A stretch of DNA of 64,000 bases. Origin: a virus. Each line of letters begins with the position of its first letter. Position 1 is the stretch's first letter. The position numbers and the translations under genes were made by a program. The stretch spans positions 1 through 64,000 of IMG/VR virus record IMGVR_UViG_3300032229_000533; one strand, given 5' to 3'. The notes below the pieces were generated by a model. That model did no database searches, was not told the origin of the DNA, and was given only the letters and a program-made list of their open reading frames with translations. Shown one piece after another: positions 29,386 to 39,800 of this stretch.

Positions 29386-29838
29386 TTACTTGTTTAGGTC
29401 AACGCCCAAATATTCAAAACTTAATTTTGAGGATGAAAAAATGTCAGTTAGTTCACGAAGAACGTCTTTCAAAAATGGTCTCACATCAACGGTGTAACGA
29501 ACTTTTGGTGGGAATAATTTTCCATCAAAATATCTGTGACAAATTGTCTGTTCTCCAATTCTTACATAAAGATTGAATTGTTCGCTACCTTCAGTAAATG
29601 AAGTATCCATAATTGCAGGGTCATTAATAATCGCATCTTTGTTATCAATCATATAGATAACCGTTTTCATCTTTAGATGATACTGAAGTTCTTCTTTCAG
29701 TTGTCTCATAAAGTAATACAATTCCAATGAGTTTTTTGCCTCAGGATTGAACCCTCTAACGTTAAAGAATCTTTGAACTACGATGTTGTCATTCAACGTC
29801 AATAGGAATTCCATTTTGGTGCTGTCTTGCTCTTTCAT
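29386..29838 (-). CDS. Unknown protein in replication operon
   Basis: 150 residues with alternating strands and helices and no cysteine-rich, nuclease or ATPase motif that I recognise. The middle has YYFMRQLKEELQYHLKMKT and the end an acidic/hydrophobic tail (LSFEYLGVDLNK). Its place between the RNase H gene (3 nt gap) and the helicase gene suggests a replication accessory role, for example helicase loading, but there is no sequence support for that. Codon use matches the neighbours. Confidence 0.65.
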   Translation of the reverse strand: MKEQDSTKMEFLLTLNDNIVVQRFFNVRGFNPEAKNSLELYYFMRQLKEELQYHLKMKTVIYMIDNKDAIINDPAIMDTSFTEGSEQFNLYVRIGEQTICHRYFDGKLFPPKVRYTVDVRPFLKDVLRELTDIFSSSKLSFEYLGVDLNK

Positions 29839-29841
29839 AAT

Positions 29842-30846
29842 TTAATTTTTGTTTGTTATGTTTCTTTTTTCTTTTCTTGTTAATTTCATAAATGGTTTGA
29901 GGAAGTTGACCCAAGCTTCGTCATTCTTGGGTAGATACTTAAAGAGACCGTCTTCCATCATCATTCTCATTAAGTTTTTGTATCCCCTATCTGTAGGGTC
30001 TATCGTATCCGTTAATATCTGTTCTACCAATTCTTTTCCATCATCCGTAATTAAAGGGTTACCAAGGTCTACTATTGTTTTATTAGTAATGTAAAACTGT
30101 TCTCCAAATATAGTTGATTTTGTCTTACCTTCCAAAAGATTTACCAATGTTTTTATAGGTTTCTTTTGCGGGATGTTTCGTGCATAATCCAAGATTTCGT
30201 CAATAGTGCATGGTTTCTCCTGCACCTGAGGGAAATACTTGATTAATGTTTTCTCTCCAAGCCCTTCAATACCACTGATATTATCTGACTTGTCACCTGT
30301 AAAAATTTTAGTTAATAAAACATTATAATGAGGGATATCAACTTTGTTAATGGTTATCATATCCCCATTCTTATAATATTGTTTTGATATTGGTGAGTAA
30401 ATGGTTACTCTCTCCGAAATAAGTTGAGTAAGGTCTTTGTCCGCTGAAAAGATAATAATATTCTCGTCTTTAGATATCTTACAATAATAAGCAATAAGGT
30501 CATCAGCCTCGTTACTAACCATCTCAACCTGACGAACAAAGATTTCTTCCAAGTATTGTTTAACTCGTGACTTTTGATACAAATACGACTCGTACTTGTA
30601 CTCATTCATATCTTGTCGTCTGTTTGCCTTATATGGTGGGTATATAGACTTTCTGATAGATGAATTTGAATCCCCATCCCAAAATACAACAACTTTATCA
30701 TGGTTGTGCTCTTCAAGGAATTTGCGGAGTATGTTCACAAAGTGAAATACTCCACCCACATGAGCTCCGTCGTTATACACGTCTTTTGCTCCGTGGAATC
30801 CTATCTTAAATAAATTATCTCCGTCTACTAATAATGTTTTAATCAC
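29842..30846 (-). CDS. rnh: RNase H / 5'-3' exonuclease, FEN family
   Basis: 334 residues, about the size of T4 RNase H (305). It removes RNA primers and 5' flaps on the lagging strand. The PIN-type metal site is complete: D8 and D10 (LLVDGDN), D57 and D59 (FWDGDS), E113, D115 and D116 (NEADDLIAY), D136 and D138 (SADKDL), and D185 and D188 (TGDKSDN). The helix-3-turn-helix follows (GIEGLGEKT). The start is GTG at 30844-30846: no ATG fits better, and LLVDGDN must be near the N-terminus. That GTG lies in a small perfect hairpin (30841-30856). Confidence 0.93.
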   Translation of the reverse strand: MIKTLLVDGDNLFKIGFHGAKDVYNDGAHVGGVFHFVNILRKFLEEHNHDKVVVFWDGDSNSSIRKSIYPPYKANRRQDMNEYKYESYLYQKSRVKQYLEEIFVRQVEMVSNEADDLIAYYCKISKDENIIIFSADKDLTQLISERVTIYSPISKQYYKNGDMITINKVDIPHYNVLLTKIFTGDKSDNISGIEGLGEKTLIKYFPQVQEKPCTIDEILDYARNIPQKKPIKTLVNLLEGKTKSTIFGEQFYITNKTIVDLGNPLITDDGKELVEQILTDTIDPTDRGYKNLMRMMMEDGLFKYLPKNDEAWVNFLKPFMKLTRKEKRNITNKN

Positions 30847-30856
30847 TTTTGTGATT
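30841..30856 (-). promoter_or_regulatory. Hairpin over the RNase H start codon
   Basis: AATCAC and GTGATT form a perfect 6-bp stem with a 4-nt loop. The GTG start codon lies in one arm, which could lower initiation. The stem is short and A+T-rich, so the effect is uncertain. Confidence 0.35.
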
Positions 30857-30875
30857 TAAATGGTGGAACAATATA

Positions 30876-31880
30876 CTAATCCTCTTTCTCTTCTTTTAAA
30901 TCAAAATCTAAAGATGTAACTCCAAGAATATCTTTCCAATAGTCAGCATATTCTTTTTTGTAGTTTTCAATAGATGCCTTTTCTTCCGAAGCTTCTTTTC
31001 CTGCTAAGAAACCGTGTGGTGTCACAATAATCTTTCCGTCTTCATAACCCAATCCATTGATGTGGTTTTTCATAACAGAAACTTTTGTTCTAATTGCAAA
31101 CTTAACACTTCTCTTGTCTTTTGTTGCGGTAATCTTGTTTGTTCCCGCTCCTTTTTGGTTACCAAATAAGAACACCAAAGATGAGTTTAACCAAATCGCC
31201 TCACCACCTTTTGCTTTGATTTTTGGTTGACCGAATGGATTGTCAGGTAATTCAACCCAAGGTTGGTTAACAATAACCAATGTGTTTTCGTATTTTGAAT
31301 CTGCTTTACGAGAACCTGAAATACGTTGATTGATACCCATACCAATCTTGTCCGCTAACGTAGATGCGTTGTGTTGTTTACCACCCTTACCTTCGTAAGT
31401 CATCTTACAAGGAACTGAACCAACAGAATCCCACAAGAACAATAGACTATAGTCCAACTCACCTTTTTCTTGTGCGTCCAACAAACTATTGATGTAGTCT
31501 GTGATTTGCTCAATGTAGTCAAAGTCGTTATTGAAGATGTAGAAACCATCCCAATCAACTTCACCTGTTGCTTCGTCAACAACTTCCTCACATTCAAAAC
31601 CCATAAGTTTTGCGTGTTCAAAAGACCACTTTTGTTCTGTGATGATGAATACAGGTAGAATACCTTTCTTCTGAGCATCAACGGCAGTTTTAACCAACGC
31701 TGTAGTTTTTCCTGTATCTGAGTGACCCAAGAACATATTCAAATGTCCGATAGCGGGACCAGGTAATCCAACCGCATCTAAGAAGTCTTGTCCTAAGTCA
31801 AAAAATCTTTGGGGTTTGTATTTTGCAGAAGTTGAGAATTTCTTCTTAACTGAACTGAAATCGTTTTTCTTTATTGCCAT
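30876..31880 (-). CDS. uvsX: UvsX/RecA-family recombinase
   Basis: 334 residues. It forms filaments on ssDNA and drives strand exchange for recombination-dependent replication and repair. The Walker A is GHSDTGKTT (52-60; K58, T59), Walker B is LLFLWDS (D151), and the region SGSRKADSKYENTLVIVNQ fits the L1/L2 DNA-binding area. The acidic C-terminus (DLKEEKED) is like T4 UvsX. It follows gp32 by 65 nt containing an inverted repeat and precedes the RNase H gene, the expected replication-recombination neighbourhood. Confidence 0.92.
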   Translation of the reverse strand: MAIKKNDFSSVKKKFSTSAKYKPQRFFDLGQDFLDAVGLPGPAIGHLNMFLGHSDTGKTTALVKTAVDAQKKGILPVFIITEQKWSFEHAKLMGFECEEVVDEATGEVDWDGFYIFNNDFDYIEQITDYINSLLDAQEKGELDYSLLFLWDSVGSVPCKMTYEGKGGKQHNASTLADKIGMGINQRISGSRKADSKYENTLVIVNQPWVELPDNPFGQPKIKAKGGEAIWLNSSLVFLFGNQKGAGTNKITATKDKRSVKFAIRTKVSVMKNHINGLGYEDGKIIVTPHGFLAGKEASEEKASIENYKKEYADYWKDILGVTSLDFDLKEEKED

Positions 31881-31896
31881 GTGTTGTATAAATTAA

Positions 31897-31932
31897 ATCA
31901 TGCATGGTACCATATAAGATACCATACATGAT
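31897..31932 (-). promoter_or_regulatory. Inverted repeat between gp32 and uvsX
   Basis: Arms 31897-31909 and 31920-31932 pair over 13 positions with one C-A mismatch around a 10-nt loop. No T-run follows on the minus strand, so it is not a typical terminator. It might be an mRNA-processing or attenuation element, or an operator. Confidence 0.5.
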
Positions 31933-31945
31933 GTGTTTTGTTTAA

Positions 31946-32806
31946 TTAGAAAGGTAAGTCTGTGTCAACCTCATCATTTGCTTGAGGGTCAACGATAGGT
32001 GCTTTTGTTTCAGCCTTTTTAGCGCCACCCATTGATGTTGTAGATTCGGTATCGTTACCGTATACATAACCACCTTTATCACTATCCCATTTTGGAGTTT
32101 CTCCACGAGCAATTGCTTCAAGATAGTCAACAGGTTTTTTAGAATATACGTCCAACCAAGTCAACTCGTCATTAATCCAAGAATCTCCTTGAACTTTTTC
32201 TTCGTGTATTGGTGTTGGGTCGTCATACATAATTGTAGACACACTTGTGTATTCTTTACCTGCAGGTGTTTTAGATTTTGTTAATTCAATAATAAGGTCA
32301 CGACCTTTCTCAGGGTCAGTGATATCACCTTTGTTTCTCCAAATTGGAATGATTTTATCCAAGATACCATCGTTCTTGTAATTGTGTTTAAATCTCCAAA
32401 ATTTTGGACCGTCTTCTTCTCTGTCTCTGTCAATAACTTTAACGATATAGAATTTACGAGACTTGTATTGTTTCGCCAATTCTTTATCAGATTCTTTACC
32501 TGTTGACATCAATTCTTCATAAACCTCATTTAAAGGAGAACGTTCGTTGTCATTCTTTCCTGGGTCATAGAATTTTTGCCATTGTCCACCTACTTGGATT
32601 TCGTGATACCAAGCTTCTTTGAATGGTGAACTACCATCTTGTGTTGGGAGGATACGTACTCTACGTTGTCCCGATTTCTCTTTATCACTAAGGATTAAAG
32701 CGAAATACTTTTTCATTCTCTCGTCTTGCGACATTTTACTTTGGGCCCCGCCCCCTTGTTGTGCTTTTTCGTACTGTGCCAATACGGCGTCTAATGAACT
32801 CATCAT
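31946..32806 (-). CDS. 32: Single-stranded DNA-binding protein, gp32-like
   Basis: 286 residues (T4 gp32 is 301). The N-terminal basic/helical region, the core with RVRILPTQDG and FWRFKHNYKND, and an acidic C-terminus fit the gp32 family, which coats ssDNA and organises the replisome. Two oddities: there is no cysteine at all, so the zinc site of T4 gp32 is absent; and the last residues are DEVDTDLPF, which looks like the protein-recruiting tip of bacterial SSB (acidic then PF). It heads the replication operon behind a TTTG-N20-TATATTTG promoter. The start could be either of two adjacent ATGs. Confidence 0.85.
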   Translation of the reverse strand: MMSSLDAVLAQYEKAQQGGGAQSKMSQDERMKKYFALILSDKEKSGQRRVRILPTQDGSSPFKEAWYHEIQVGGQWQKFYDPGKNDNERSPLNEVYEELMSTGKESDKELAKQYKSRKFYIVKVIDRDREEDGPKFWRFKHNYKNDGILDKIIPIWRNKGDITDPEKGRDLIIELTKSKTPAGKEYTSVSTIMYDDPTPIHEEKVQGDSWINDELTWLDVYSKKPVDYLEAIARGETPKWDSDKGGYVYGNDTESTTSMGGAKKAETKAPIVDPQANDEVDTDLPF

Positions 32807-32839
32807 GTTTTCTAAATTTTAAATTGTTAAGTTGTTATG

Positions 32840-32871
32840 CAAATATAGTCTAGTTTTCTGGTTTTGTCAAA
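32840..32871 (-). promoter_or_regulatory. Bacteroidota-type promoter for gp32 operon
   Basis: On the minus strand TTTG (32871-32868), 20 nt, then TATATTTG (32847-32840) match the -33 TTTG and -7 TAnnTTTG consensus of Bacteroidota housekeeping promoters. It lies about 33 nt before the gp32 start and overlaps the T-run of the upstream terminator. Confidence 0.65.
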
Positions 32872-32898
32872 TAAAAAAGCCACCTTTTGGGTGGCTTT
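32871..32898 (-). terminator. Intrinsic terminator before gp32
   Basis: A perfect 9-bp stem (32876-32884 with 32890-32898), a 5-nt loop and a following T-rich run on the minus strand end the upstream virion unit about 20 nt past the 226-residue gene. Confidence 0.85.
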
Positions 32899-32918
32899 CA
32901 TTAGTGTCTCAATTAGTA

Positions 32919-33599
32919 TTATTTATATTGAAATTCATCTTTGAACCCATTTCCTTGAAAGGAACTTTTGATGTCATTAACATTAATGTCTGTTACATCT
33001 TCAGGAGTTAAAACATAATCATTTTTTCCTGTTTTTTCCATTTCTTCTTGTTTGTCGTCAAAAAATTGTGAAAGTTTTTGGTTGAATGGGTATGAATCAT
33101 AACTTCTTAACTCTAATTTTTCTTGAGGTGTCTTTTCTCTGTATTTCTCAATTTTGTTTTCAAGAGCGTTAAGTTTATTCATAATTGCATCCATCTCACC
33201 TAATCTTGATTCCAATTTATTTAATTGACCAAATAAGTTTTCAAAATAATCGTCTTGTTTAGATTGAATGTCTTTTTGCGCGGTAACTAATTCTGTAATG
33301 TCTAATTCTTCTGAATCAGATGATTCGTCTTTCTTTTCATCAGATTTACCTTCGTCATCAATTTTTTCAACATCTGGGTCATTTTCAACGTCAATTGGTT
33401 CTGAACCAGTTGGTGCTGCTGGAGGTGGTGGAGGAGTTGCCCCTGCTTCTGCTGGAGGTGGTGGAGGAGTTGCTCCTTCTTCAGGCGCCAACGCTCCTAA
33501 ATCAGGTGGTAGTCCTGCCTCAGCATCTTGTTCCATAATATAGTTATTGATACTTCTGTATCTATTAATTTCACTTAATATTTTTTTATCTAAACCCAT
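32919..33599 (-). CDS. Acidic Pro-rich coiled-coil protein, unknown
   Basis: 226 residues. The N-terminal helix (ILSEINRYRSINNYIMEQ) precedes a low-complexity section with two PPPPP runs and many Ala/Glu (~30-70), a highly acidic stretch (~70-105), and a coiled-coil region near 115-165 (LFGQLNKLESRLGEMDAIMN). The C-terminus is soluble and charged. Lack of enzymatic motifs and its place at the end of the tail gene set suggest a structural or assembly (scaffold-like) role, but this is only inference. It ends just before the terminator that closes this unit. Confidence 0.6.
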   Translation of the reverse strand: MGLDKKILSEINRYRSINNYIMEQDAEAGLPPDLGALAPEEGATPPPPPAEAGATPPPPPAAPTGSEPIDVENDPDVEKIDDEGKSDEKKDESSDSEELDITELVTAQKDIQSKQDDYFENLFGQLNKLESRLGEMDAIMNKLNALENKIEKYREKTPQEKLELRSYDSYPFNQKLSQFFDDKQEEMEKTGKNDYVLTPEDVTDINVNDIKSSFQGNGFKDEFQYK

Positions 33600-33603
33600 A
33601 ATA

Positions 33604-33828
33604 TTATCCGTTTAATAATTGTTTTATACCGTTAGCAGTTTCAACTCTAACTTTTCTGTTGGCAGTTGTTTGGTGACCAGCTCTTTCAATAAGACCGTCT
33701 CTTTCTCTTACAGTATAACAATCTCCTGTATCTAAGTCACAAACTTGTTTAGTTCCGTCACCGTTATCTTCTTGGGAGAATCTTGTTGATTTACCAAGAT
33801 AATTGTCTAATGCTGATTTAATATCCAT
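33604..33828 (-). CDS. Small protein, unknown
   Basis: 74 residues with a Cys pair in VCDLDTGDCYTVRERDGLIE and a basic C-terminal half. The CxLDTGxC phrase could form a disulfide or bind a metal, but two cysteines alone do not show it. It starts 31 nt after the giant hub gene, preceded by a TATTTATA motif, and ends 4 nt before the acidic coiled-coil gene. Not recognised. Confidence 0.6.
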   Translation of the reverse strand: MDIKSALDNYLGKSTRFSQEDNGDGTKQVCDLDTGDCYTVRERDGLIERAGHQTTANRKVRVETANGIKQLLNG

Positions 33829-33841
33829 AATAATGTTTCTA

Positions 33842-33849
33842 TATAAATA
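33842..33849 (-). promoter_or_regulatory. Candidate late promoter motif before 74-residue gene
   Basis: The coding strand has TATTTATA 13 nt before the ATG, in the 31-nt gap after the hub gene. Confidence 0.4.
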
Positions 33850-33859
33850 TACGATTAGT

Positions 33860-36800
33860 TTATAAAGTGAATGGAGGTCCAGTTACTGTTTGTACTAATA
33901 CCTGACCACCAACAGGAGATTTAAATCCATAAGGACGGTATTTAACCACCAATCTAAATTCACCTTTACCTTTTATATTATAAACAAAAGTGTAATTAGT
34001 ACTTGCACCTCCTCTACCTTCAACTGCCGCTCTTTCACCTGTTGAATCTATGAAGTATCTATCGGCATAATCTTGGTCTTGAAAACCTGGCGCATTAAAT
34101 CTAAATGTTACGTACCCACTATTGTCAGGTTTTTGAATGTTAAAATATTCAAATCCATTTCCAGTTATGTTTGTATTTGTACCTTCAGATGTTATTGAAA
34201 GAGCAACCTCAGGGAATGTTGGTGTTGTTGAAGGTGTTGGTATAAAAGTGAAATTAAATGATTGTTGAACATTTTGTGGGTTCTTAGTTTTATCTGTTGG
34301 TACCGCAGTTAATTCAAATTTAATTTTAACAGTCTGACTAGAAGTAACAGGTGTTGTTTTAAATTCGTTAATTGGATTAGTAATTAACATACTTTGAACA
34401 TTATCGTATGTTATAGTAAACGTATTACTTGACACATAACTTGATGTCGTTGTTTCTATAGTTCTATTTAAAGTTTCTGTTTTAACATTATTAACCACGT
34501 TATTATCATAAACAGATATTATCATTTTAACATTTTGTTGTAATGTCCAAGTGTTAGTTGATGCCGCCTTAGGATTAACACCAACAGTTAAGGTTGATGT
34601 TGAACCGTTTGGATTGGATGTTGTATTTCCATCTAAAGTAACAGGACCTGTTTGTTGTGGTTGATTATTTGAATTACTTGGATTACTTGGTGTTGGGCTT
34701 ACTTGAGCGGGGTTATAAGTAAACCCACTTAAAGTTGTTCCATTACCGTAAGTTCCTCTAAGAACTATTGGGTTGGTTTGTGCAACAGTTGTATTACTAC
34801 GCGGAACAACAATTGCGATATTAAATGCACTATTAATAGTAATTCCTGTTGTTGTAGTTACATTATTTATTGTTACTCCCGTTACTTCGTCTAAGTTCTT
34901 ACCAACAATAGTTAAAATAGTACCACTCACACCCGTTAACGGTGAGAAAGATGTTATAGTTGGTGGAGGACATGGTGGTACAACAGTTGTAGTTGTATTT
35001 AAATTGTTTGGTAGTGGTGTTACTCCTGCATATGTATCGGCGATTTTTTTCTTTTGTAATTTTGTTTGATTTTTTAAGGTGGTTGTTGCCTCAACATTTA
35101 GTCCTGCCTCACCCGCAGATTTAAACGCTTGGTTAAACCTTGCTTCTAAAGTTTTAAATTCACTTATATGAGAATCAAAATATTCTTCTGTAACCCCAGC
35201 AACAGGCCAGTAACAAACATAATACTTAGTAATACCTAATCCTGTTGTTGCACCAAATACCCTACTCACATTTGCAGATAATTTAGATATCATAAAATCA
35301 AAGAATTTTCCAATAGTATCAAAATTTGCAACAGGTTGTGATGTGTCTTTACCTGTTAAATTTGGAATATTAACACAAGAGTATTTTTTAGGACTGAAGA
35401 ATCCACCACTCGCACCATAATCATTTGTCAAAGTAACATTGGCATAATTATTATTGAAATCATAAAATTTATTTTCATTAAATGTTTTAGCATAACATAT
35501 CATATAAATTAAAACTTGTAAGTCAGGGTTATTTGTTTTCTTTTCAAGTTCCCTAACAAACTCAACAGGTGTAAGACCATGTGTTGTCGCTGTTTGAACA
35601 TCACCCCAAGTACTATAAGCGGGTGCCAAATTACTGCTACAAGAATTTTGTGCCGCTGCGGTACTGTTACCTGTTTGACTTACATATTTAGCTTTATCAA
35701 TATTTGTGATTGCCTTACCTGAAACATCATCTTTTTTAGTTTTAATAATCGCTTCAATTTTACTTAATAAGTTTTGATTAATACTTTGTAAATAATTGTC
35801 TATTGACGGTAAATCGTATATACCTTGTCTTGTCCCTTTAAAAGTTGTTTGAAAACTTCCTTGTGTAATATTATGGTCTACTTCAGTTATAAAATACGGT
35901 CCATTAAACATTGGGACATGTCTAAGATTAAAATACATTGTTGGTTGCAATAAAGCATTACCTAAACAAACAACACTGCATTGATAGCTTCTTTGTTTGT
36001 ATAAATTATATAAACTAACGTTTTGTGTTGCAACATTTCTACCTGATGCTTGGTCAACCATGTTAAGTTGGGTTTGAACACTTTCAGAAGTTGCCCTTCC
36101 TCCATCCATTCCAACTTGCAACGAATAAAATATGTTTTGGTTTCTAATACCAACATCAACATTAAAACCAACACATTTATTTGAAACCGCATAATCTTTT
36201 TTACCTGCAGGGTCTTCAATTAGTGGGTTATCCGATGCTCTTCTTAATTCAAAAGCGTCGTCCCTAAATCTTGAATTTCCTTTTGGTAAGTCTAAGTGTG
36301 TTGATGGCTGACCTGCATAAAAACAAATCATTTTAGGTCCTGATTTTCTATAATCAACATCTAAAAATGTCCCCCACATGTTGTCAGCAAATTCTAATTT
36401 ACCTTCAGGTTGCGGTATCGTAGTACCATCCACATCTTGTATATTATAAAAATTAACATAAGCGGGTAACGGCATCACATTAAATTTATTTTTAATTAAT
36501 AAACCACTAATAAATGTGAATACACTCATTTCCATGTTAATAGAATTCTCACTGAGAATATTTTTTAAATCAAAAATGTCAATAATAATTGTATCACCAA
36601 TATTTCTTGAAGCCCTATCTAAAAACATAAAATCTTCAAATAAAGTTTTTGAAATATAATCTGACCCAGCAATCCACTTATCATTTAATCCTTTGAATAC
36701 TTCATAATTTTCAACCTTACTTTGTTGCCCGTCAATTGTACTTTTAATTACTCTTTCAGGTAATTGTTGTTGGTCGGGTAAATTATTTCTTACTTTTGTT

Positions 36801-39800
36801 AGAATTTGATTTAATATATTGTTTTGAAACTGAGAGGTTAATCCTAAATAAGTTTCAAGACTATTTTTAAAAACAGTTGGGCTTAAATTTGGATTAAACA
36901 ATTTTTGTGTGGCATACATTTTAATAATTGGTGCCAACAGTACTACATTATCAGAAGTAAATTCAATATTATTATCAATAAAAAAATCTGTAATATATGA
37001 ACCGTTATTATCATATATTAAATTTTCAATTGTTGAAAACCCGACTTCCGTTTCTAATGACAACCAAGCTTGTGGATATCTTGACTTAGACAATGCCAAA
37101 GTAATTGTATTAGTCCTTGACGGTAAACTATCTTTAATATATGGTGCAAAGTTAATTGGGTCTTGTATTGGATACTCTCCATTACCTTGAGTTAAATAAG
37201 ACGCCATAACCCTTCTATCATATTCTGCGGGATTACCGTATTTTAAAATCACATCATACTCTAAAAATGATTTTATAATGTTTGAAAATATTGTTAATTG
37301 TGATTCTCCAATAGTTTTAAAATATTCTCCAATTGTGACAGAGTCCCCTTTACCTTCAATTTCCATTAAATTTCTAAACAGGTATTGGAAATTTTTAAAT
37401 AATGCGTTTTGGTCAACAGGTGAAACACCGATAGGTACAAAAAGTTGTGGACCTAAATCAATATTGGCAACTGGTTTACAAAAATTTAAAAACTCTTGTT
37501 CAAATTTGTCTAAAATAGTTTTGTCAAAAACTGAAAATATTTCTTCAATTTTAGAATAATCCCCATCCATTAATAATTTAAATGGCGATTGTTGTTTTGT
37601 ACCAGTTTCTATTTTATTAACATAAGAATTTGGCTGCGGTTTTGATATTTCAGTATTTTTAAAATATCCATAATTTGGTGATGACCATAATAATCTAACA
37701 GACCCATTATATATTGACGGATTATCAATAAATGGACAAACAGGAATATTACCAACTAAACATTCATTTTTTACTTGATTTATCTGAGAACCAAAAGACG
37801 GTACTACATAATATTTTACCGCAGTTGTGTTGTTGTTTGGATTACATTCATTTGATAAATCTTCTACATTGTTAGGTAAAATAACAGACCATGTTTGAAT
37901 AGTTGAAAATACCGAACTTGAGGTTAACGGATACGTAATACTTTGAGCATTGATATTTGAATCTGTAAAATTATATACTTTAACTCCATTATCTATACTC
38001 GCCTGTATTTCTGTATCAGTGTAACCGCTGTATAAATCATATCCATTGTAAAAAACGTTAAAATCGTTAATTACTTTTGGGTAAAATCCTGTTTGAAGTT
38101 TAACAATATTACTTGCCGAGCTTTGTAATGTAATTTTATTAACACCATTAAATTTAAATGTATATGTTTTAGTATCTGAGCTGGTAATAGGGTCAAAATT
38201 TGTTTTATAGCTAAAATCTTTCCATGCAGAATCTAATATATCAAGATTACTATTAACGTAAGTTTTATATCTATACCACACAGAACCCATTTTTAATACC
38301 CAAGCATATGGCATTTTGTGAATTGCACCAAACTTCTTAAAACAAGACGCAATATAATCTAAGTCACTTGACGCACCATTTGTTTTGTATTTTTCTTTTA
38401 ATGATGCTAATGGTAAAGAATTAATAAATAGATACGCGGCTTGTGTGTATGGATACGGGTCTTTCCTTCTCCAATTGTTAACACCATTTTGAATTGCATT
38501 AACAAAATAAGGAGTGTTCAACATTGAAGTTGTTGTTTCAACCGATATGTTTTTACTTGGTGAAATATAATTAACATATCCTTCTGTAGGTATAAAATAC
38601 TTAGGGTCTTTTCTAATTAAATAAAACCCATCCAAACCAATTGAGGTTATTTGATTTACAGGATTAGAAACATTTAAATATGAAAAATTAGTAACGGGTC
38701 TATTTTTACTGTAATCATATACACTATTAAAATTTGAAATAACATCTCTATCTTCAAAAACAGTTAATACTCTATTTGTGTTATACACAGAATTTTTAGT
38801 ATTGTTAACACTATTCGCCATGTTTTTAGAAACCCATGTTGGGTCCGTGAATGGATAAGTGTCAATAATTAATGGGTCGTTAGTTACACTTTTGGTTAAC
38901 TGTAATAATCCATCTGAGTTTGTAGTTGTTTGAGGTTCTTTACCCAAATCAGTTAGACTTAAAATATTAAAAGAATTTTGAGTTAAATTTCTAATATATG
39001 GTGTAACAAAAAAATCTCTAAGGTAATCTTGATATGCTCTACCAGTACCTTGGTTTGATATGTTTGATAAAAAAGTTGGGTAGTTTTGTGCGGTAATATT
39101 ATAATTTTTAAGTTTTAACGTTAAAAATGGTGAACTTACCCCCAAACCTGTTACAATGTTATTTGTTTCGGCACTAACAATTAATTTTGTTAGTTGGTCT
39201 ATCTGATTGTTATTCGCTCTTATAAAACCAGAATAATTTGATGTTAAAAATTGTCTTTCCCATATTTCATAAAAGAACTTAATTTCTTCTTTATTTACAT
39301 AGGCAATACCTTCTGAAGGATATTCAATCGCATTTACATTAATAATGTTTGTAGTGTTTTGACTATCTATTGGAGGTTGAGTTATAGGTAGATTAAATTT
39401 TTGTGTTAACCCTTTCATGTATTCTTCAACAAATTCAACTTCAGGCCATTTGTCATAAAGATATCCTTTAGTTAAATTAACTACTGAAGGGTCGGCAATA
39501 TATTTTAATTGAAATCTACCTTTTTTATCTTCAGGTGTTTCAACAAAAAATTGAGGCCATGGGTATACTGGTATTTGTCCGTTAACTAACCCTTGGTTAT
39601 CACTTTGAGCCGCGTTAGTAATTTTAACATTACCTTCAGTATCTGTACCTTGGGCGGATGATGGGTTATCAAGTATTGCATTTTTTCTTACAGGGTCGTA
39701 TTTTACATTCCAAGCTTTAGTATGAACCTCATCAAGTAGACGAATGAATCCTTCTGCCGACGCCATAATTACCGCACAAATATTTCTAACCGTTGGCTTA

